Below, one piece after another: positions 1-10,979 of a stretch of DNA of 64,000 bases (positions are counted from its first letter, which is position 1; each line of letters opens with the position of its first letter). The position numbers were made by a program, and so were the translations under genes. The DNA is from Pegoplata infirma (taxonomy: Eukaryota; Arthropoda; Insecta; Diptera; Anthomyiidae). The stretch spans positions 70,362,040 through 70,426,039 of the forward strand of contig OY992537.1 in assembly GCA_963921195.1 (NCBI GenBank), read 5' to 3'. The notes under the pieces were generated by a model. That model was not told where the DNA came from and did not search any database. It saw only the letters and a program-made list of their open reading frames with translations.

Positions 1-593
1 AAGAATATAATGTCTGTAATGACGTTGTTGTTGCGTAGACAAACCATGTAGACAATTTTTAATAAAAAATACTTTTAATATTGTAATGGGTTTGTATATT
101 GGTAAGATATTAAAATAAAACAGTTATATTGGTTTGAGATTACGTTTGAAACAATTATTACCGGATTTTCATATTGCTCATAAACAAAAAAAAATATTGT
201 TTACACTCTTCACTGATAAAATCCTTGTCAGCATCGAGGCAAGATCCCAATCAACAGAAAAAAAGTAGTATTATGTATAAGAAAAAAGCATCTATGGATC
301 AAAATCACTAAATATTTTGAAATTTTTTAAATATTTTTCCAATACTCATAAAATTAATTAATTTACGTCAGTAAAAGGGGTTGCAATTGACGTCAATTAT
401 ACTTTATCAAAAAAAAAAAAAAATATTTTTACATAATTTTTTGGTAATTTACTATTGGTAAATACAAACATTTTTTGGTATTCTTACTATATTTTTTCTA
501 GTTTTTTATGTTTACATTCATTTTAATATAAATATTAGTATTTTCGTTAAAGAAATGGTAATACTCTCTATTTTTTCTTAGTTTTATGAAAGA
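1..593. other. AT-rich noncoding sequence
   Basis: I see no gene, RNA or clear repeat here. The stretch is very AT-rich with several A and T runs (for example near 407-424) and no open frame of note. Confidence 0.5.
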
Positions 594-1421
594 ATCCCAG
601 GCAGAAACTGCCAACCGTTCCAAAGAAAAAGTCTCGGCAAAGCACTTTATTTTTTGTGTAGAAGGTAGAATGAATTCGAAAAAGTGCTTTCTAAGCGCTT
701 TGCCAATCTTTTTCTATTTAAATCCGTTCAAAGTATAAATATTTTATTAAAATTTATTAATTTTCATAACAATTGGAATTTTTTTATTTCCTTGCAGGAT
801 TAGGTGCCGGTCCTTGATAGTTCTCATGATATGTCACTTATACACAATGACCTACATATTAAAAACTTGACCCTTTTATGTAAAAACACCTGTTTCTTTC
901 GTGAGGAAGTGTCTTAAACTCCGGATACATACCCGTTTTTTCGGTTCAATACACCACTTTTTTTCGAGACTTTTCCAAATTTTTTCCTAAAAGCATTTTT
1001 ATTAATTTTTTATTCCAAAACGCAAAGAAAACTGCAAACAAAATTTTTTTTAGGGCCTTAGAAAATTGTTCAAAGTTTGTTCAAAATTTTTTTATCCTAA
1101 TAAATGCGTCAATAAATTTTTTTTATCCTAATTTAATAAATTTCTTTATTCAAATAAACACCAAAAAAAGGTGTGTCCTATGGACTTATGTATACAATTT
1201 AGATACGTCCCATTTTTTGTTCTAAAAGTGCTATAATAGTACCATATTTTCGGTTTTTAAAGCGCTTTCAAAGCGCTTTAAAATAGCAACGGCATACCGT
1301 TTACCGTGGTTATCATTTTGGACGCTGGGAGAGTACTAAACTGTGTGGCTTTCCTAGCACACAAGCGACCATAAAAGGTAATTTGCCAGCGCTCACCCGT
1401 TCGTATTTTTCTGCCTGGGAT
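594..1421. mobile_element. Nonautonomous DNA transposon (MITE), TIR ATCCCAGGCAGAAA
   Basis: The left end reads ATCCCAGGCAGAAA and the right end is its exact reverse complement TTTCTGCCTGGGAT, giving an 828-bp element with 14-bp terminal inverted repeats. The interior carries palindromic AAGCGCTTT motifs (near 696 and 1260-1280) and no transposase frame. I could not fix a target-site duplication, so the superfamily is open. Confidence 0.6.
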
Positions 1422-1874
1422 ATTATTGAAAATCATTTCATATAATGAAAAAAATTTGGTGCCAATACTGTCAGTTTACTAGACTTTCAAAGTTGAAAGC
1501 TTTAAGACGTATAATAAAACCGGAGTGAAATCAATATTACAATTATACAAACGGCAAATGGGAAAAAATAAAATTATAAAGAGGCTAAACGGACAAATTG
1601 AAACCTAAGGATACTAGATCTTGTTAAAAATTCCTATTTTACAGTTAATGCATCCTTGGCGTTATACTTGGGTGTTTTGATTATGAGGATTTTTGAGCCA
1701 AAATAGCCTATATCTTTCGTGGACAAATAGTTGTGTTTGGGCACGAACTTGCATGAGTCTTTAAACGTGAAAGTGTTTTCAATATTGTATATTTAATATT
1801 AAAATTTACATCTTGCCATCATTTTTGGCAAGCTCCCACGATTTCCATTTTAGTTTAGCTCAAATTTTCAAGAA
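1422..1874. other. Noncoding sequence, nothing recognised
   Basis: This is AT-rich sequence between two inverted-repeat elements. No frame, repeat or RNA signature was seen. Confidence 0.4.
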
Positions 1875-2216
1875 AATTATTTTTTTTGTTTTAAATTTAT
1901 TTATGTTGGTCATTTTTGCAAGACTTAATCGACACGTGTTTCGAAATTTGTCAGATTCCATTGTCAAGATTATTTAACAAAAATAGAAACGATTTACCAC
2001 CAAGTAGCAAACGAGTCTAATGACAAATCGTTTGTGCACAAACATATTCGACTCTATCCACAATGTGAATTAGAAAGACGAAGAAATTGTACTATACTAG
2101 TAAGGCAACGATTGTCAATGGAATTGACAATGGAATCTGACAAATTCTGAAACATGTGTCGATTAAGTCTTGCAAAAATGACCAACATAAATAAATTTTA
2201 AACAAAAAAAAAATAA
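1875..2216. repeat. Foldback element, arms of about 90 bp
   Basis: The left arm (about 1875-1967) and right arm (about 2124-2216) are inverted copies. Both contain TTGTCAGATTCCATTGTCAA or its complement, and the GACTTAATCGACAC stretch. The spacer of about 155 bp has no coding potential. A related one-arm fragment lies at about 45120-45230, so this is a dispersed family. Confidence 0.65.
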
Positions 2217-2640
2217 TTGCACAATTAAAAGGTCGAATAAATAACTAATTTTTATTATTTAATAAAAATTAAAACACACTCAAAAAAAAATAATTTTCAT
2301 GAAAATTATGCCATGAGAATATCATGGTTTTAATTAGTAAAGAAAATAATGACCTCGAGCCAGAATAAACATCCTCAAAATATAATATTTTAAAGGTCGA
2401 ATAAAACAATTTTTATTGTTTAATAAAAATTAATCAGATTTTTTTTTATAATTTTTTTTACCTTCCGTCAAGCTAATTAATTAAGAAAAATATATATTTT
2501 TCAAAAAAAAAAAATTTTCCAAAAAAAAAAAATCAAAAAAAAAAAATCAAAAAAAAAAATCAAAAAAAAAATCGAAAAAAAAAATTTTTTTTTGACAATC
2601 GATTTTTGATTGCGCTAAGAGATAAAAATCATTTTTGAAT
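2217..2640. repeat. AT-rich spacer with a 45-bp direct repeat and A-rich microsatellite
   Basis: An AAAGGTCGAATAAA-containing segment occurs at about 2228-2272 and again at about 2391-2433, both followed by TTTTTATT and TTTAATAAAAATTAA. The same start recurs at about 34997. From about 2505 to 2590 the sequence is a TC(A)n tract of A runs of 8-12 separated by TC. Confidence 0.55.
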
Positions 2641-2742
2641 TTATGGCAAACAAAATGCATTTGGAACCATAGTACAATGTAGCCATCCTACTACTGAAGT
2701 AATGGTTGATTCTGCTATTACTATAGTAAGGTATACCTTTAA

Positions 2743-3039
2743 TTTTTTTTTTTTTTTTTCGACCATAGTTTTTTATCAGTTGCCATATAAATGTAATGTT
2801 TTTAAACAATCTTTTTTATTACAATCTAATATTATATAAAATATATATCTTCTTTATTTGAAGTACAAAATCAAAATATTTTTTTTGAAAATCTAAATCT
2901 AAGCCATACTAATAATACTCGAGAGCTCGTTTTTGGGACTTTGTATAAATGTGTAAAAATTAATATTGTTAACTAGTGTTTATAAGAGTTTCAGTTTGTA
3001 CAATATTATGTATTACTAAAAGTTAAAAAAAAAAAAAAA
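2743..3039. mobile_element. Retro-insertion between 15-bp target duplications
   Basis: AAGGTATACCTTTAA occurs at 2728-2742 and again, perfectly, at 3040-3054. The enclosed 297 bp starts with a long T run and ends with a long A run next to the second copy. A 12-20 bp duplication next to a poly-A run is the usual signature of LINE-mediated insertion (established knowledge). Because the element is poly-T at one end and poly-A at the other, its strand is uncertain, and no pol III boxes or LINE frame are visible. The insertion splits an older sequence whose two parts match 3545-3610. Confidence 0.6.
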
Positions 3040-3097
3040 AAGGTATACCTTTAAAGAACGTGGTGCTCAAAAATAGGCTACAAAATGTTTAGTATTT

Positions 3098-3889
3098 TTA
3101 ACAATGTTTTTTTTTTTTTGCTTATTTTACCAATTTTCTCAGCTAATTTTATATAAAAAAAATAAAAATCTAGCAACTAAATTGCCAATAAAAAGTTGAT
3201 AGTTACCAAAAATTAAGTTTTTCTTATTTTTATATATACTTAAATATCTAAATTAAAATATCTAAAGTTTTTTTTTTATTTTTTTAAAAATACTTCAAAA
3301 ATAATTAAAAATTCGAAACAAAAAAAATTTTTAATTTTTAACAAGTTTTACGTAAAAATGTAAGAAATTTTCTGTGTAGACTACTGCGCAATTCTCATTT
3401 GTTCTACTTAAGCTTAACTAAATTCCGGAAAAAAATAAAAAAGTGAAGTGATATTCTCTAAAAATTTTATTTAAATTTTCGATTTTGCTGTTGTTGGAAG
3501 TTCTGTTACTGCTAAACCGGCTGCTGAGAAGTAGGAAAAAGATGTAGAAGATGTTGAATCTGCTATTACTGTCTTTAAAGAACGTGGTGCTCAAAAATAG
3601 ACTACAAAATTTTTAGTCAACTACTGATCAGAGAAAAAAATTACCTAAATTAAACTGTTTTTTTTTTTGGTCAAATTAAATTTTTTTCAATTTTACCATT
3701 TTTTTGCTAATTTTACAAAATTGATTTTTTACTAAAATAAAATGGGATTCTGATAATTTTGTCATTTTTTTCTTGAAAATGGTTTTGCTAATTTTACTAA
3801 AATTTTTGAATCGCTTAAAACACCAGCTTTTTATTTTTGCTAATGTTAACCATTTGTGCAAGTTTTACAATATTTTTTTTTTGAGTGCA
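3098..3889. mobile_element. Diverged MITE of the 'ACACTCAAAAA' family
   Basis: The right end reads TTTTTTTTTGAGTGCAT, the complement of the CACTCAAAAA ends at 5735 and 8847. The stretch 3380-3450 (ATTCTCATTTGTTCTACTTA, then AAGTGAAGTG) aligns with 9112-9180 of the 8847-9442 copy. The interior is rich in TTAGCAAA/TTTGCTAA motifs. The left boundary is uncertain. Confidence 0.45.
3484..3600 (+). pseudogene. Short protein-like remnant of unknown origin
   Basis: Reading from about 3490 in one frame gives a peptide with uncommonly protein-like composition for this region: DFAVVGSSVTAKPAAEK, a stop (TAG), then EKDVEDVESAITVFKERGAQ followed by K and a stop. A second partial copy lies at about 2690-2727 (VDSAIT) and continues after the retro-insertion at 3055-3085 (FKERGAQK, stop), so the segment was duplicated. 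I do not recognise the family. It could be a processed-gene fragment carried by the surrounding repeat, or a chance frame. Confidence 0.3.
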
Positions 3890-4254
3890 TAAAGTACGCA
3901 AAAATTGCAAATTTTTGAGCCGGATTTGGTAAAAAAAATTGGGACAAGAATTTTGGTCGAAAGACGTATTTTTTCAAACTTTGACCGCTGGTTGCCGGAT
4001 GAAGATGTTCTTGCAAAATTTGTCAATACATTCTTCCACATCCAGCTCTTCCGTAGCCATTACTCGGCAGGTATTATGACACGAAATTCGGAAGTTTAGA
4101 TTTAACGGGACACCCTATTATGTATAGCGTGAGTACTTTTATGAAACATAATATAAATTGCACAAGAATTAGAACAGGTTCTAGGGAAGTATAAGTTGTT
4201 CCACAATCGGTTCTTTGCAACCGAAAATTTTGCTGGTGTACAATAAAGAAAAAA
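3890..4254. other. Unclassified transposon-like fragment
   Basis: The segment 3905-4125 has more balanced composition and ends in GGGACACCCTATTATG, which looks like a DNA-transposon terminus. No partner terminus was found nearby. The 64-codon open frame beginning near 3905 starts with TTG and resembles no family I know. Confidence 0.3.
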
Positions 4255-5487
4255 TTTTCCAATATTTGCTAACTTATTGTAGAAAAACGCATTTTAAAAG
4301 CTTGATTACTATATCTGCTATTTTTAATCTTAAACATGTTTTCAGTATGATCATAAAGTAAAATTTAATTTTTATTATTTTTTTGCCTAAAAATTTGAAA
4401 GATTTTTAAATTCTGGCTTTGAAGACCATATAATGGTATTTTTTATCCGATTTTAATTTTATTAGTCTTTTTGGAAAGGTAATTTATATGGTGTTTCTGT
4501 TAAACGGACGAAACAATACACGAACGAACGCTACCCGTACGAATTCGTAATGATATCAGTTTCCATAACATTTTCGTTTGATTACGTTATTTTTTTTCGT
4601 TAGTTACGTTTGTCTTGACCATTTGTCAAATTACAGTATTGCCAGAAAGTTTTTTTTTTAGTTTTTGTTTATTTTTTTCATACAAAAATTATCTAAACTA
4701 AACGAAGTGGCAACATCAACACATCAGCTAAAGAAAACAGCTGATCAAATTTCATGTTTATAAAAAAAAACACAATTATAATCAAATCAGAGTTTTTTTT
4801 ATTTATTATAGCTAAAAAGTTAACACAATTTTAATAAAAAACAAATGAAAACAATAATTTGTATGATGACCCGTGGCTTTTAAATTGTTAATATAAATTG
4901 GTCAAATCCGTCTTTTTTTCACTGATTTGTTTTAATACACATTTTTTTCAAAGCATTTAGTTATAAAACATTCACATTTTTTTATTTTATAAATTAATAT
5001 TACTTATTTTTGTTATAAATTCACATTTTTCACTTATTTTGTTAAATATTTCACAAAAAACTTCTTAACGAATGGTATTTTTCATTCGTGTGGTTTTGGC
5101 GTTTTTGACATTTCAATTCGTGTTGTAGAAACATAAAAATATGAAGAAAAATGACAACTCTTACGTTTTCGTTCGACTAAAATGACATCCGCAATACAGA
5201 ACCTCAAATTGATTTTCTTATGTCATTTGGACGAACGAAAATGAAAATTCGTAATAGAGAAACTGGACATTAATACCGTTTTCATATTATATCACAAAAA
5301 TTTTAACCAAAAAATAGCAAATACGAATATTTTTCCAAGAATGCCCCCAAACTTCAATCCATTTTCGGCACGAGTTATTTTTAGCCGATTGTCCCCAAAT
5401 TTTGGCGCACTTATATATAAAGAACAGTTTAAGACCCTACCACGTATAAATAGGTGATTTTCTATTTCCGATATTTAGGACACCTCT
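4255..5487. mobile_element. Half of the GGTGTCC foldback family, interrupted
   Basis: About 4260-4492 plus 5264-5487 aligns with the right arm of the foldback at 24014-25339 (about 24800-25337). Shared segments include TTATTGTAGAAAAACGCATT, ATCTTAAACATGTTTTCA, the GGCACGAGTTATTTTTAGC region and the end GGACACCTCT. The left arm is missing. A 771-bp insertion splits it. Confidence 0.65.
4493..5263. mobile_element. Nested DNA element with GTTTCT...AGAAAC ends
   Basis: This block interrupts sequence that is continuous in the 25.0-25.1 kb homologue. Its ends are short inverted repeats (GTTTCTGTTA against GTTTCTCTATTA). Subterminal GGACGAA/TTCGTCC and ACGAACGAACG motifs are also inverted between the ends. 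No coding frame is present. A target duplication of TTA or slightly longer is possible. Confidence 0.55.
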
Positions 5488-5784
5488 TATGTAGATCAAA
5501 CAATAGTTGAACACAAAACGGGTATTTGTCTAAAACATATTCTAACAATGCGGTGGATGTGCGAGCTACAGTGTCTGCCAAATCAGACTTCAAATTAAAG
5601 AATTTCCTAAAGAAAAATTGTCCCAGAAATGTCTATGCAACATCTTTTGTTATTATTTATAAAACATTATTAACCTCCAACTTTTTTTTTGTAACTTATG
5701 TTACAGTTTTCTTTTCGATTTTTTTTTTTAACTTACACTCAAAAAAATACGTTAGTAGATTTACTAATTTTTTTTTTGCTAATG

Positions 5785-5970
5785 CTACACACAAAAAAAA
5801 AATTAAAAAATTGTGCCAGTTTTTGGTTTAATTACAACCTATAAAGTGGTTTTAGATAACTTACCAAAGTTTTTGCTCTAAAAAACTTAGGTAAATTATC
5901 AAAAACCACTTTATAGGTTGTATTATCCCCAAAACGGTCACAATTTTTTTACATTTTTTTTTGTGTGTAG
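5785..5970. mobile_element. 186-bp hairpin MITE, TIR CTACACACAAAAAAAA
   Basis: CTACACACAAAAAAAA at the left end is mirrored by TTTTTTTTGTGTGTAG at the right. Inside, 5832-5865 and 5890-5922 are near-perfect inverted copies, giving a stem of about 33 bp with a 24-nt loop. The single strand could fold into a long hairpin. Confidence 0.6.
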
Positions 5971-6169
5971 TTAGCTAACTTTTAGCAAATTTTTAGTTGA
6001 GATTAGCATGTTAGCAAAGAATTCTTGTAAACTTCATTTAGCACATTAGCAATTTTAAACAAACGTTGAACTAATTTCTTTTGCTAAGATTTGAAATTGA
6101 GTTGACAACATTTTTACAAGATTTTTTGCTAACATTAGCAAAAATAAATGGTAAATTTTTTTTTATTTT

Positions 6170-6655
6170 CAGAAAACTTAAAATGGCTCTATCTCGGAAA
6201 CTAAGCCAGATAGAGCAAAATGGAGTGCATTTTTGGTTCTTAGAATCACCATACTTTCGCGGGTCCTCTTCACATGTGTGGACCCTAATGGGCCCTAACT
6301 TTGGATCCAAAAAAGTTAGCATTCCCGAAAATTTTAAAATGCTCATATCTCGGTAAATATTGCCGACACAACAAAAAGTCCGAAAGCATTTTTGTAGCCC
6401 TCAATACGTAGAACAAGACCGCAAAATAGTCAAAAGCTCTCCGAGTAATATTTTTTAAGTTATCGAGTTTTTTAATTCTCAAGACCCCAGTGGTCCCCTA
6501 TAATCACGTATCTCAAAAACTAAGCAAGGTAGAGCGAAACGGACACAAATTTTGGATCAAAAACTATGACGATTTTTAAGGAACCCAACTAGGTCTACGC
6601 CCATCGGGGTCTGGACCTATCGGGTCCGAACCCAATGGGGTCCTCAAATGTGTCA
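6170..6655. repeat. Three diverged repeats of about 150 bp
   Basis: A motif of the type 'ATCTCGGAAACTAAGC..GATAGAGC' followed by 'TTTTTGG/GTAG' appears near 6190, 6350 and 6510. Each unit ends in 'GGGTCC/GGTCCCC'-type sequence, the last with several near-copies of GGGTC. It is less AT-rich than its host element and so probably a separate insertion. Confidence 0.5.
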
Positions 6656-6799
6656 AAAAAAAATTTTTTTTGTTAACTAATTATTGGCAAAACATTTTTG
6701 CTAACTTTAGCAAAAAAATTGTGGGTTCAAAATCAGCAAATTTTCTTGTAGGTTTACAAGCTTTTTTTGCTAACATTACAGTTTTTTGTTTTTGAGTAT

Positions 6800-8059
6800 G
6801 CCTGTTTATAAGTCCTTAAAAACCATTATAGGGTGCAAAAAAAATCATATTTCCATCATCAAATTTGTTTTACTCATTTATTGGCACACGTCTGTCCAGG
6901 TGTTTTTTAGTCATTTAGTTCCTCAACAGCAAAAACTCTTTAGTTTAAGATAGCGTCGTTAAATGTGTAAAAAAATTTATAAAAAAAAAAACAAAAAATT
7001 AAACTGAAACAAAAAATCACAAAGCGCCAGACTAAATTTAAGGTGCAGTCTAGATATTTAAATTGTATTTGTAGCAAAATATATATAAAAAATTTAACTC
7101 GAATAAAAACAAAAAATAAAATTATAAACTTAACATGCAAAATTATATGCAATACACATTTTTTTCTCCCAATAGTTTCAATTATTTGTTTGTTTCCATA
7201 GCTGGTGTTTTATTTTAAAAGCCAAGTGTGTCTTGTTGTCACATGCAATTCAAATTACTATTTATATCGTAATGTTTGTTTGTGAAATGCTTAACAATAT
7301 CTTCAAAATGTATTGAGATTTTTAGTTTTAAAAAAATATTTCCAGTAATGATTAAAGATTAAAAAGAGGATGATTAAAGGATATTGCGAAATCAAAAGGC
7401 ATTCTAAGTCGATCGATTAACTAAAGGCAGGGTGAGTTCGATATTTCTATTGGTAACAAACATCAAAACAAACTCAAATTTTTTTTCCACAGTGCGACAA
7501 CCAAAGTTGGAAAGGAATGAAACCAAAAACAAATGAAAGTTGACATATGTATTTCATAATATGGCATTTGAAGTTGGTGAACTGTTGTTGTAATTATAAT
7601 AATAATAACTTAAAAACTGTATTAGTGGCGTATGCTTTATTTTATAATTGCCTTTAAATAACAATTATACGCAACAGTTCACAGTGGCTTATTTTGGATA
7701 TGCTGTTTACAATCTTCACGTATATTCCAAATTTTCATATTTTTTTTTTTAAATTTCGTATATTTTCTGACCAAATTGTGTATGTGTGTTTGTATTGTAC
7801 CTACCACACTTCGCTTCCTTTAAATTAGCTTTTGTCTTTTACTAAGATTCGCGTGGTTTTTGAAAAACGTTTTAAATTTTTTTTGAGCTCAATGAGCAGT
7901 TACCGTTGAGATTTGTTTTGATGTTTACATGGATTTTTGTTAACATTTAGTTTTCCCTGATATTACTTATACGTAATTAAGTAAAATTTTAATAACAAAT
8001 ATTACTCATACGCTTCGTAAACGTTACTCGAGGTTTCGGTAATCACGTAATTTAGGTAA
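6800..8059. other. AT-rich noncoding stretch
   Basis: No gene or clear element was found. About 7975-8030 (AACAAATATTACTCATACGC) recurs at about 44628-44660, so at least its right end belongs to a dispersed repeat. Frames here are short and low-complexity. Confidence 0.45.
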
Positions 8060-8490
8060 GAGTAGCTGATTAGGCTACAGCCCCCGATCCTAGTGCTGGG
8101 GCTGCCAGCATAACCCCTAGGCGGGTTCGGAAAAAATTATTAATGGGAAAAGGTTTCCGTCCATTTCCCATTCGCAGTACCTTTGCCGCTTCGCCAATAC
8201 TTGACCCACGCCTCTGGTAACTGTACATAGAGCTGTTCCAGTCCACACGACCTCCACCACTACGCACTACAAAAGAAGCTGCTGCCCTTCCTCCGTTTTG
8301 CTAGTTTTTGTTCCACCTCTGGTATTTTATTTCCCTGATACCAATCATGTTTAAAACATGCTAGGCGTTCCCCCAATCGAAGAGGGAGGCGCCCGATAGA
8401 GGAACTAGCAAAACCCCCACGAGGCCCTATGCTCCTTATAGGAACTACAGGAACCAATATATATTCGTAAACGTAGTGAAGAGACAAAAT
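8060..8490. other. GC-richer island of unknown origin
   Basis: The stretch is clearly richer in G and C than everything around it, with motifs such as CCCCCGATCC, CCCCTAGGCGGG and GGGAGGCGCCCGATAG. Two overlapping open frames lie on the minus strand (about 75 and 65 codons), neither with a recognisable domain. A 3' end of a retrotransposon or an old gene fragment is possible, but nothing in the sequence decides it. Confidence 0.35.
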
Positions 8491-8846
8491 AATGAAGTTT
8501 TAAATATGTATAAAAAACAATAAATTTAAACAAAATAAAGCAAGTAAAGCCGGGTAAGGGGAGGGAGGGAGAGGGTGTTGTTTAGGAGAGATTAGCTTTT
8601 TAAAAATTAAGAAATTTTAATAACATTATATTTGAAATGTTAAATGAACGCCACCCACCCAGATTTAATCCAATACATGGTGTTGTTTACAAATTTTGAA
8701 GATTTTCTATATCTTTTAAAATTTCCTTAACGAGAAATTGATTATGGAAATCAACCTTCCTAAGCTACCTACTTTTTCTTAACAGAAGGGAATGTCGTTT
8801 ACTCATAGGAGTAGTCACATGACACTGTGTAATTGCTTTCAAAGCA
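8491..8846. other. Noncoding stretch with G-rich tract
   Basis: Nothing was recognised apart from a purine-rich G tract near 8550-8578. Confidence 0.4.
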
Positions 8847-9442
8847 ACACTCAAAAAAATAAAACTGTAAAGTTAACAAAACTTTTTTTGTTAACTCGAG
8901 TTTACTGGCTTTTTAGCAAATTTTTAGTTAAAATCAGCGTTTTAACTACTTTTTTTAGTTAAGTTCAATTTACGAAAATACTAGTTTTGTACAAATTTTG
9001 AATTAATTTTTTTTTGTTGACTTTAAAACTGAGTTTACGAATTTTTACTAATTAGTTTGCTGATTTTTTGTAACATTTTTGTCAAGTGAAAAATTTTAAA
9101 CATTTATTGTGTAGCCTCCTATGCAAATCTCATAAGTCCTACTTAAGCTGTGAAAAAAATAAGAAAAAAAAGTGAAGTGTTAGTGTTTAAAACCAATATT
9201 TAACAAACTTAAAATTTTTTAAAAAAAGTTTAGCTGAATTCAACTTATAAAAAATGTTACGAAATTTTCAGCTGAATTTTTAGTTAAAATTACGGTTTTT
9301 TGCTACATTCATTCTACGAAAAGTTAACTAAATATTTTTTGTTAAATTAACTAGAAATTTAGTAGGTTCAAAATCAGGTGTTTTTTTAGTTAAATTTAAC
9401 TAAATTTTTTGCTAACTTTACAGTTTTTTTTTTTTTTAGTGT
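8847..9442. mobile_element. MITE of the 'ACACTCAAAAA' family, best copy
   Basis: The left end ACACTCAAAAAAATAAAACT, then GTAAAGTTA, mirrors the right end AACTTTACAG, a T run and AGTGT. The interior has repeated AGTTAA/TTTAGTTAAA and GCTAAC motifs and no frame. It is about 596 bp long and the clearest of the three family members in the window. Confidence 0.65.
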
Positions 9443-9451
9443 ATGTGCGAT

Positions 9452-10112
9452 TTTCTGTTATTATACCTTACACCACTCTGTGGTACAGTGTATAATGAGT
9501 TTGTGCTGACGTTTGTAACTACCCGAAATATTTGTCCTAGACACACTTTCAAGAATACCGATCGTCGATTTAGCGATGTCCGCCCGTCCGTCCGTCAGTC
9601 CGTCTGCTTTTTTTTTAATCAATTGACTTGAAATTTGAAACTTAAGCATCTGTTGGCCCAAGGACGTAGCCTATTGGAATTGGAGTCCATGTTAAGACCA
9701 AGCCCCCATACAAACGCCCCTTTTGGAATCGGCTTGAATGACTCTAATAACCGTATTATAATATTTATCGCTTTGAAGTTTAGCAGGTAATTTAATTTTG
9801 TATGCACGAATCATCACTCCAAATTTCAAAGGAATCGGGTCAGTCCCTCCGGTAGTCCCCATGCAATCCACCCTCCCGATATTCACATGATTCCCTCAAA
9901 ATTCATAAAAATGGAAATATTTGATAAAAATTTAATTTTTAGGTGGTAAACGTGAACTTTAGTAAATATAATTTGGAATATAATTGGACCATTTTTGGAC
10001 TTAGTCCCCCATATACAAATTTTGACCGATATTCAGTTAAATCGGTTTATTGACAAAACAAGTGAGAGTGTTAAATTCGGCTGTACCGAATCTTTAATAC
10101 CTTCCAACATAT
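9452..10112 (-). mobile_element. DINE-like repeat, family 2
   Basis: It starts with TTATACCTTACACCACTCTG and runs through CTACCCGAAATATTTGTCCT, the block GATGTCCGCCCGTCCGTCCG and 'CCCCCATACAAA'. It ends at CGGCTGTACCGAATC and TTTAATACC. The same order, reversed, occurs at 19746-20573, with partial copies at 31627 and 32830. The layout matches Drosophila INE-1/DINE elements, which are Helentron-related and noncoding; the family link is inferred from layout. Confidence 0.6.
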
Positions 10113-10358
10113 AAAAAAAATTTAAAAAAAATGCAGGGGCGTTTTTTTGAGGGGGGGGGGGGTCAGTAGGGGTTACAGTTGTCAGTCGATTAAGAATAAT
10201 TCGATTAATCGATCAAACAAAACCCAACTCTTGTTCGAATAATTAAAAAATGACGATTTTCGAATAACGAATAAATCGATTAATTAATGTCGATTAATCG
10301 AACAATTTTTTTTAATTAAAAAAATAAAAATTGCTTCGAATTTGATTTATTCTCATAA

Positions 10359-10920
10359 ATTTTGAAAGATTTTATACAAAATGTAGGAAAGTTAAAATAT
10401 ATTGTAGCCATAGCCCTGGATAGCACATCCATTATAGAATTAGAGGGAGTTATAAAGTTTTTAATAAAAAATTTAGAAAAAATTAATAATTCTTTTGCAT
10501 CAGACTTACTAAAACGCATTAAAATAAGAATTAATGAGAGAAGTATAAAAGTGTTAAATACGTTATTTTTTCTAAATTCTGGAAATTTTCCGAGCAATAA
10601 AAGTTTCTTAAATATTCTCCAAAAAGCGAAAAAAAAGAATATGCAAATGAATTATACTCCAGATTATTTTATGTTGAAAGTAATCACAATAATTCAGATA
10701 AAAGTATTGAAATAGAGGAAGTTATTAGTAATGAAAATAATAATATTTTATGCGAGTTAAATAATTCAATTCAAAGTATTCAAAATTCAGAAAATAAAAG
10801 GACTTCAGCGATATATCAGACGATATGGTATATTTGGAAAAATCTGAAAAAAGAACACAAAAAATAGATAAACTTTTTTATGCTCTTCTTACTATATCAC
10901 CTATTTCTATTTCTCAACAA
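10359..10920 (+). pseudogene. hAT transposase remnant (C-terminal half)
   Basis: An open stretch of about 117 codons (10362-10715, no ATG start) gives a helical, lysine-rich protein containing VAIALDSTSIIELEGVIKFL and INERSIKVLNTLFFL. It then shifts frame into a continuation with SPISISQQVLKSTSIN near 10898-10945. In intact hAT transposases the C-terminal region carries a similar helical segment and later a short P-I-S/S-S-E-R-type motif near the dimerisation domain, which the last piece faintly recalls. The frame is broken and much shorter than a working transposase (about 600 residues). The assignment is supported mainly by the hAT ends and 8-bp duplication around it. Confidence 0.45.
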
Positions 10921-10979
10921 GTATTAAAATCGACATCCATTAATTAAAAGTGATCTCAGTTATTCAATTTTTAAGTTTT

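Larger units (their letters stand above)
5735..6799. mobile_element. MITE of the 'ACACTCAAAAA' family with two inserts
   Basis: The left end is ACACTCAAAAAAATACGTTAG without its last base and the right end is GCTAACATTACAG followed by TTTTTTGTTTTTGAGTAT. The interior repeats TTAGCAAA/TTTGCTAA many times, as in the copies at 3.1-3.9 and 8.8-9.4 kb. Two separate units sit inside: a 186-bp hairpin element and a triple repeat at about 6170-6655. Confidence 0.55.
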
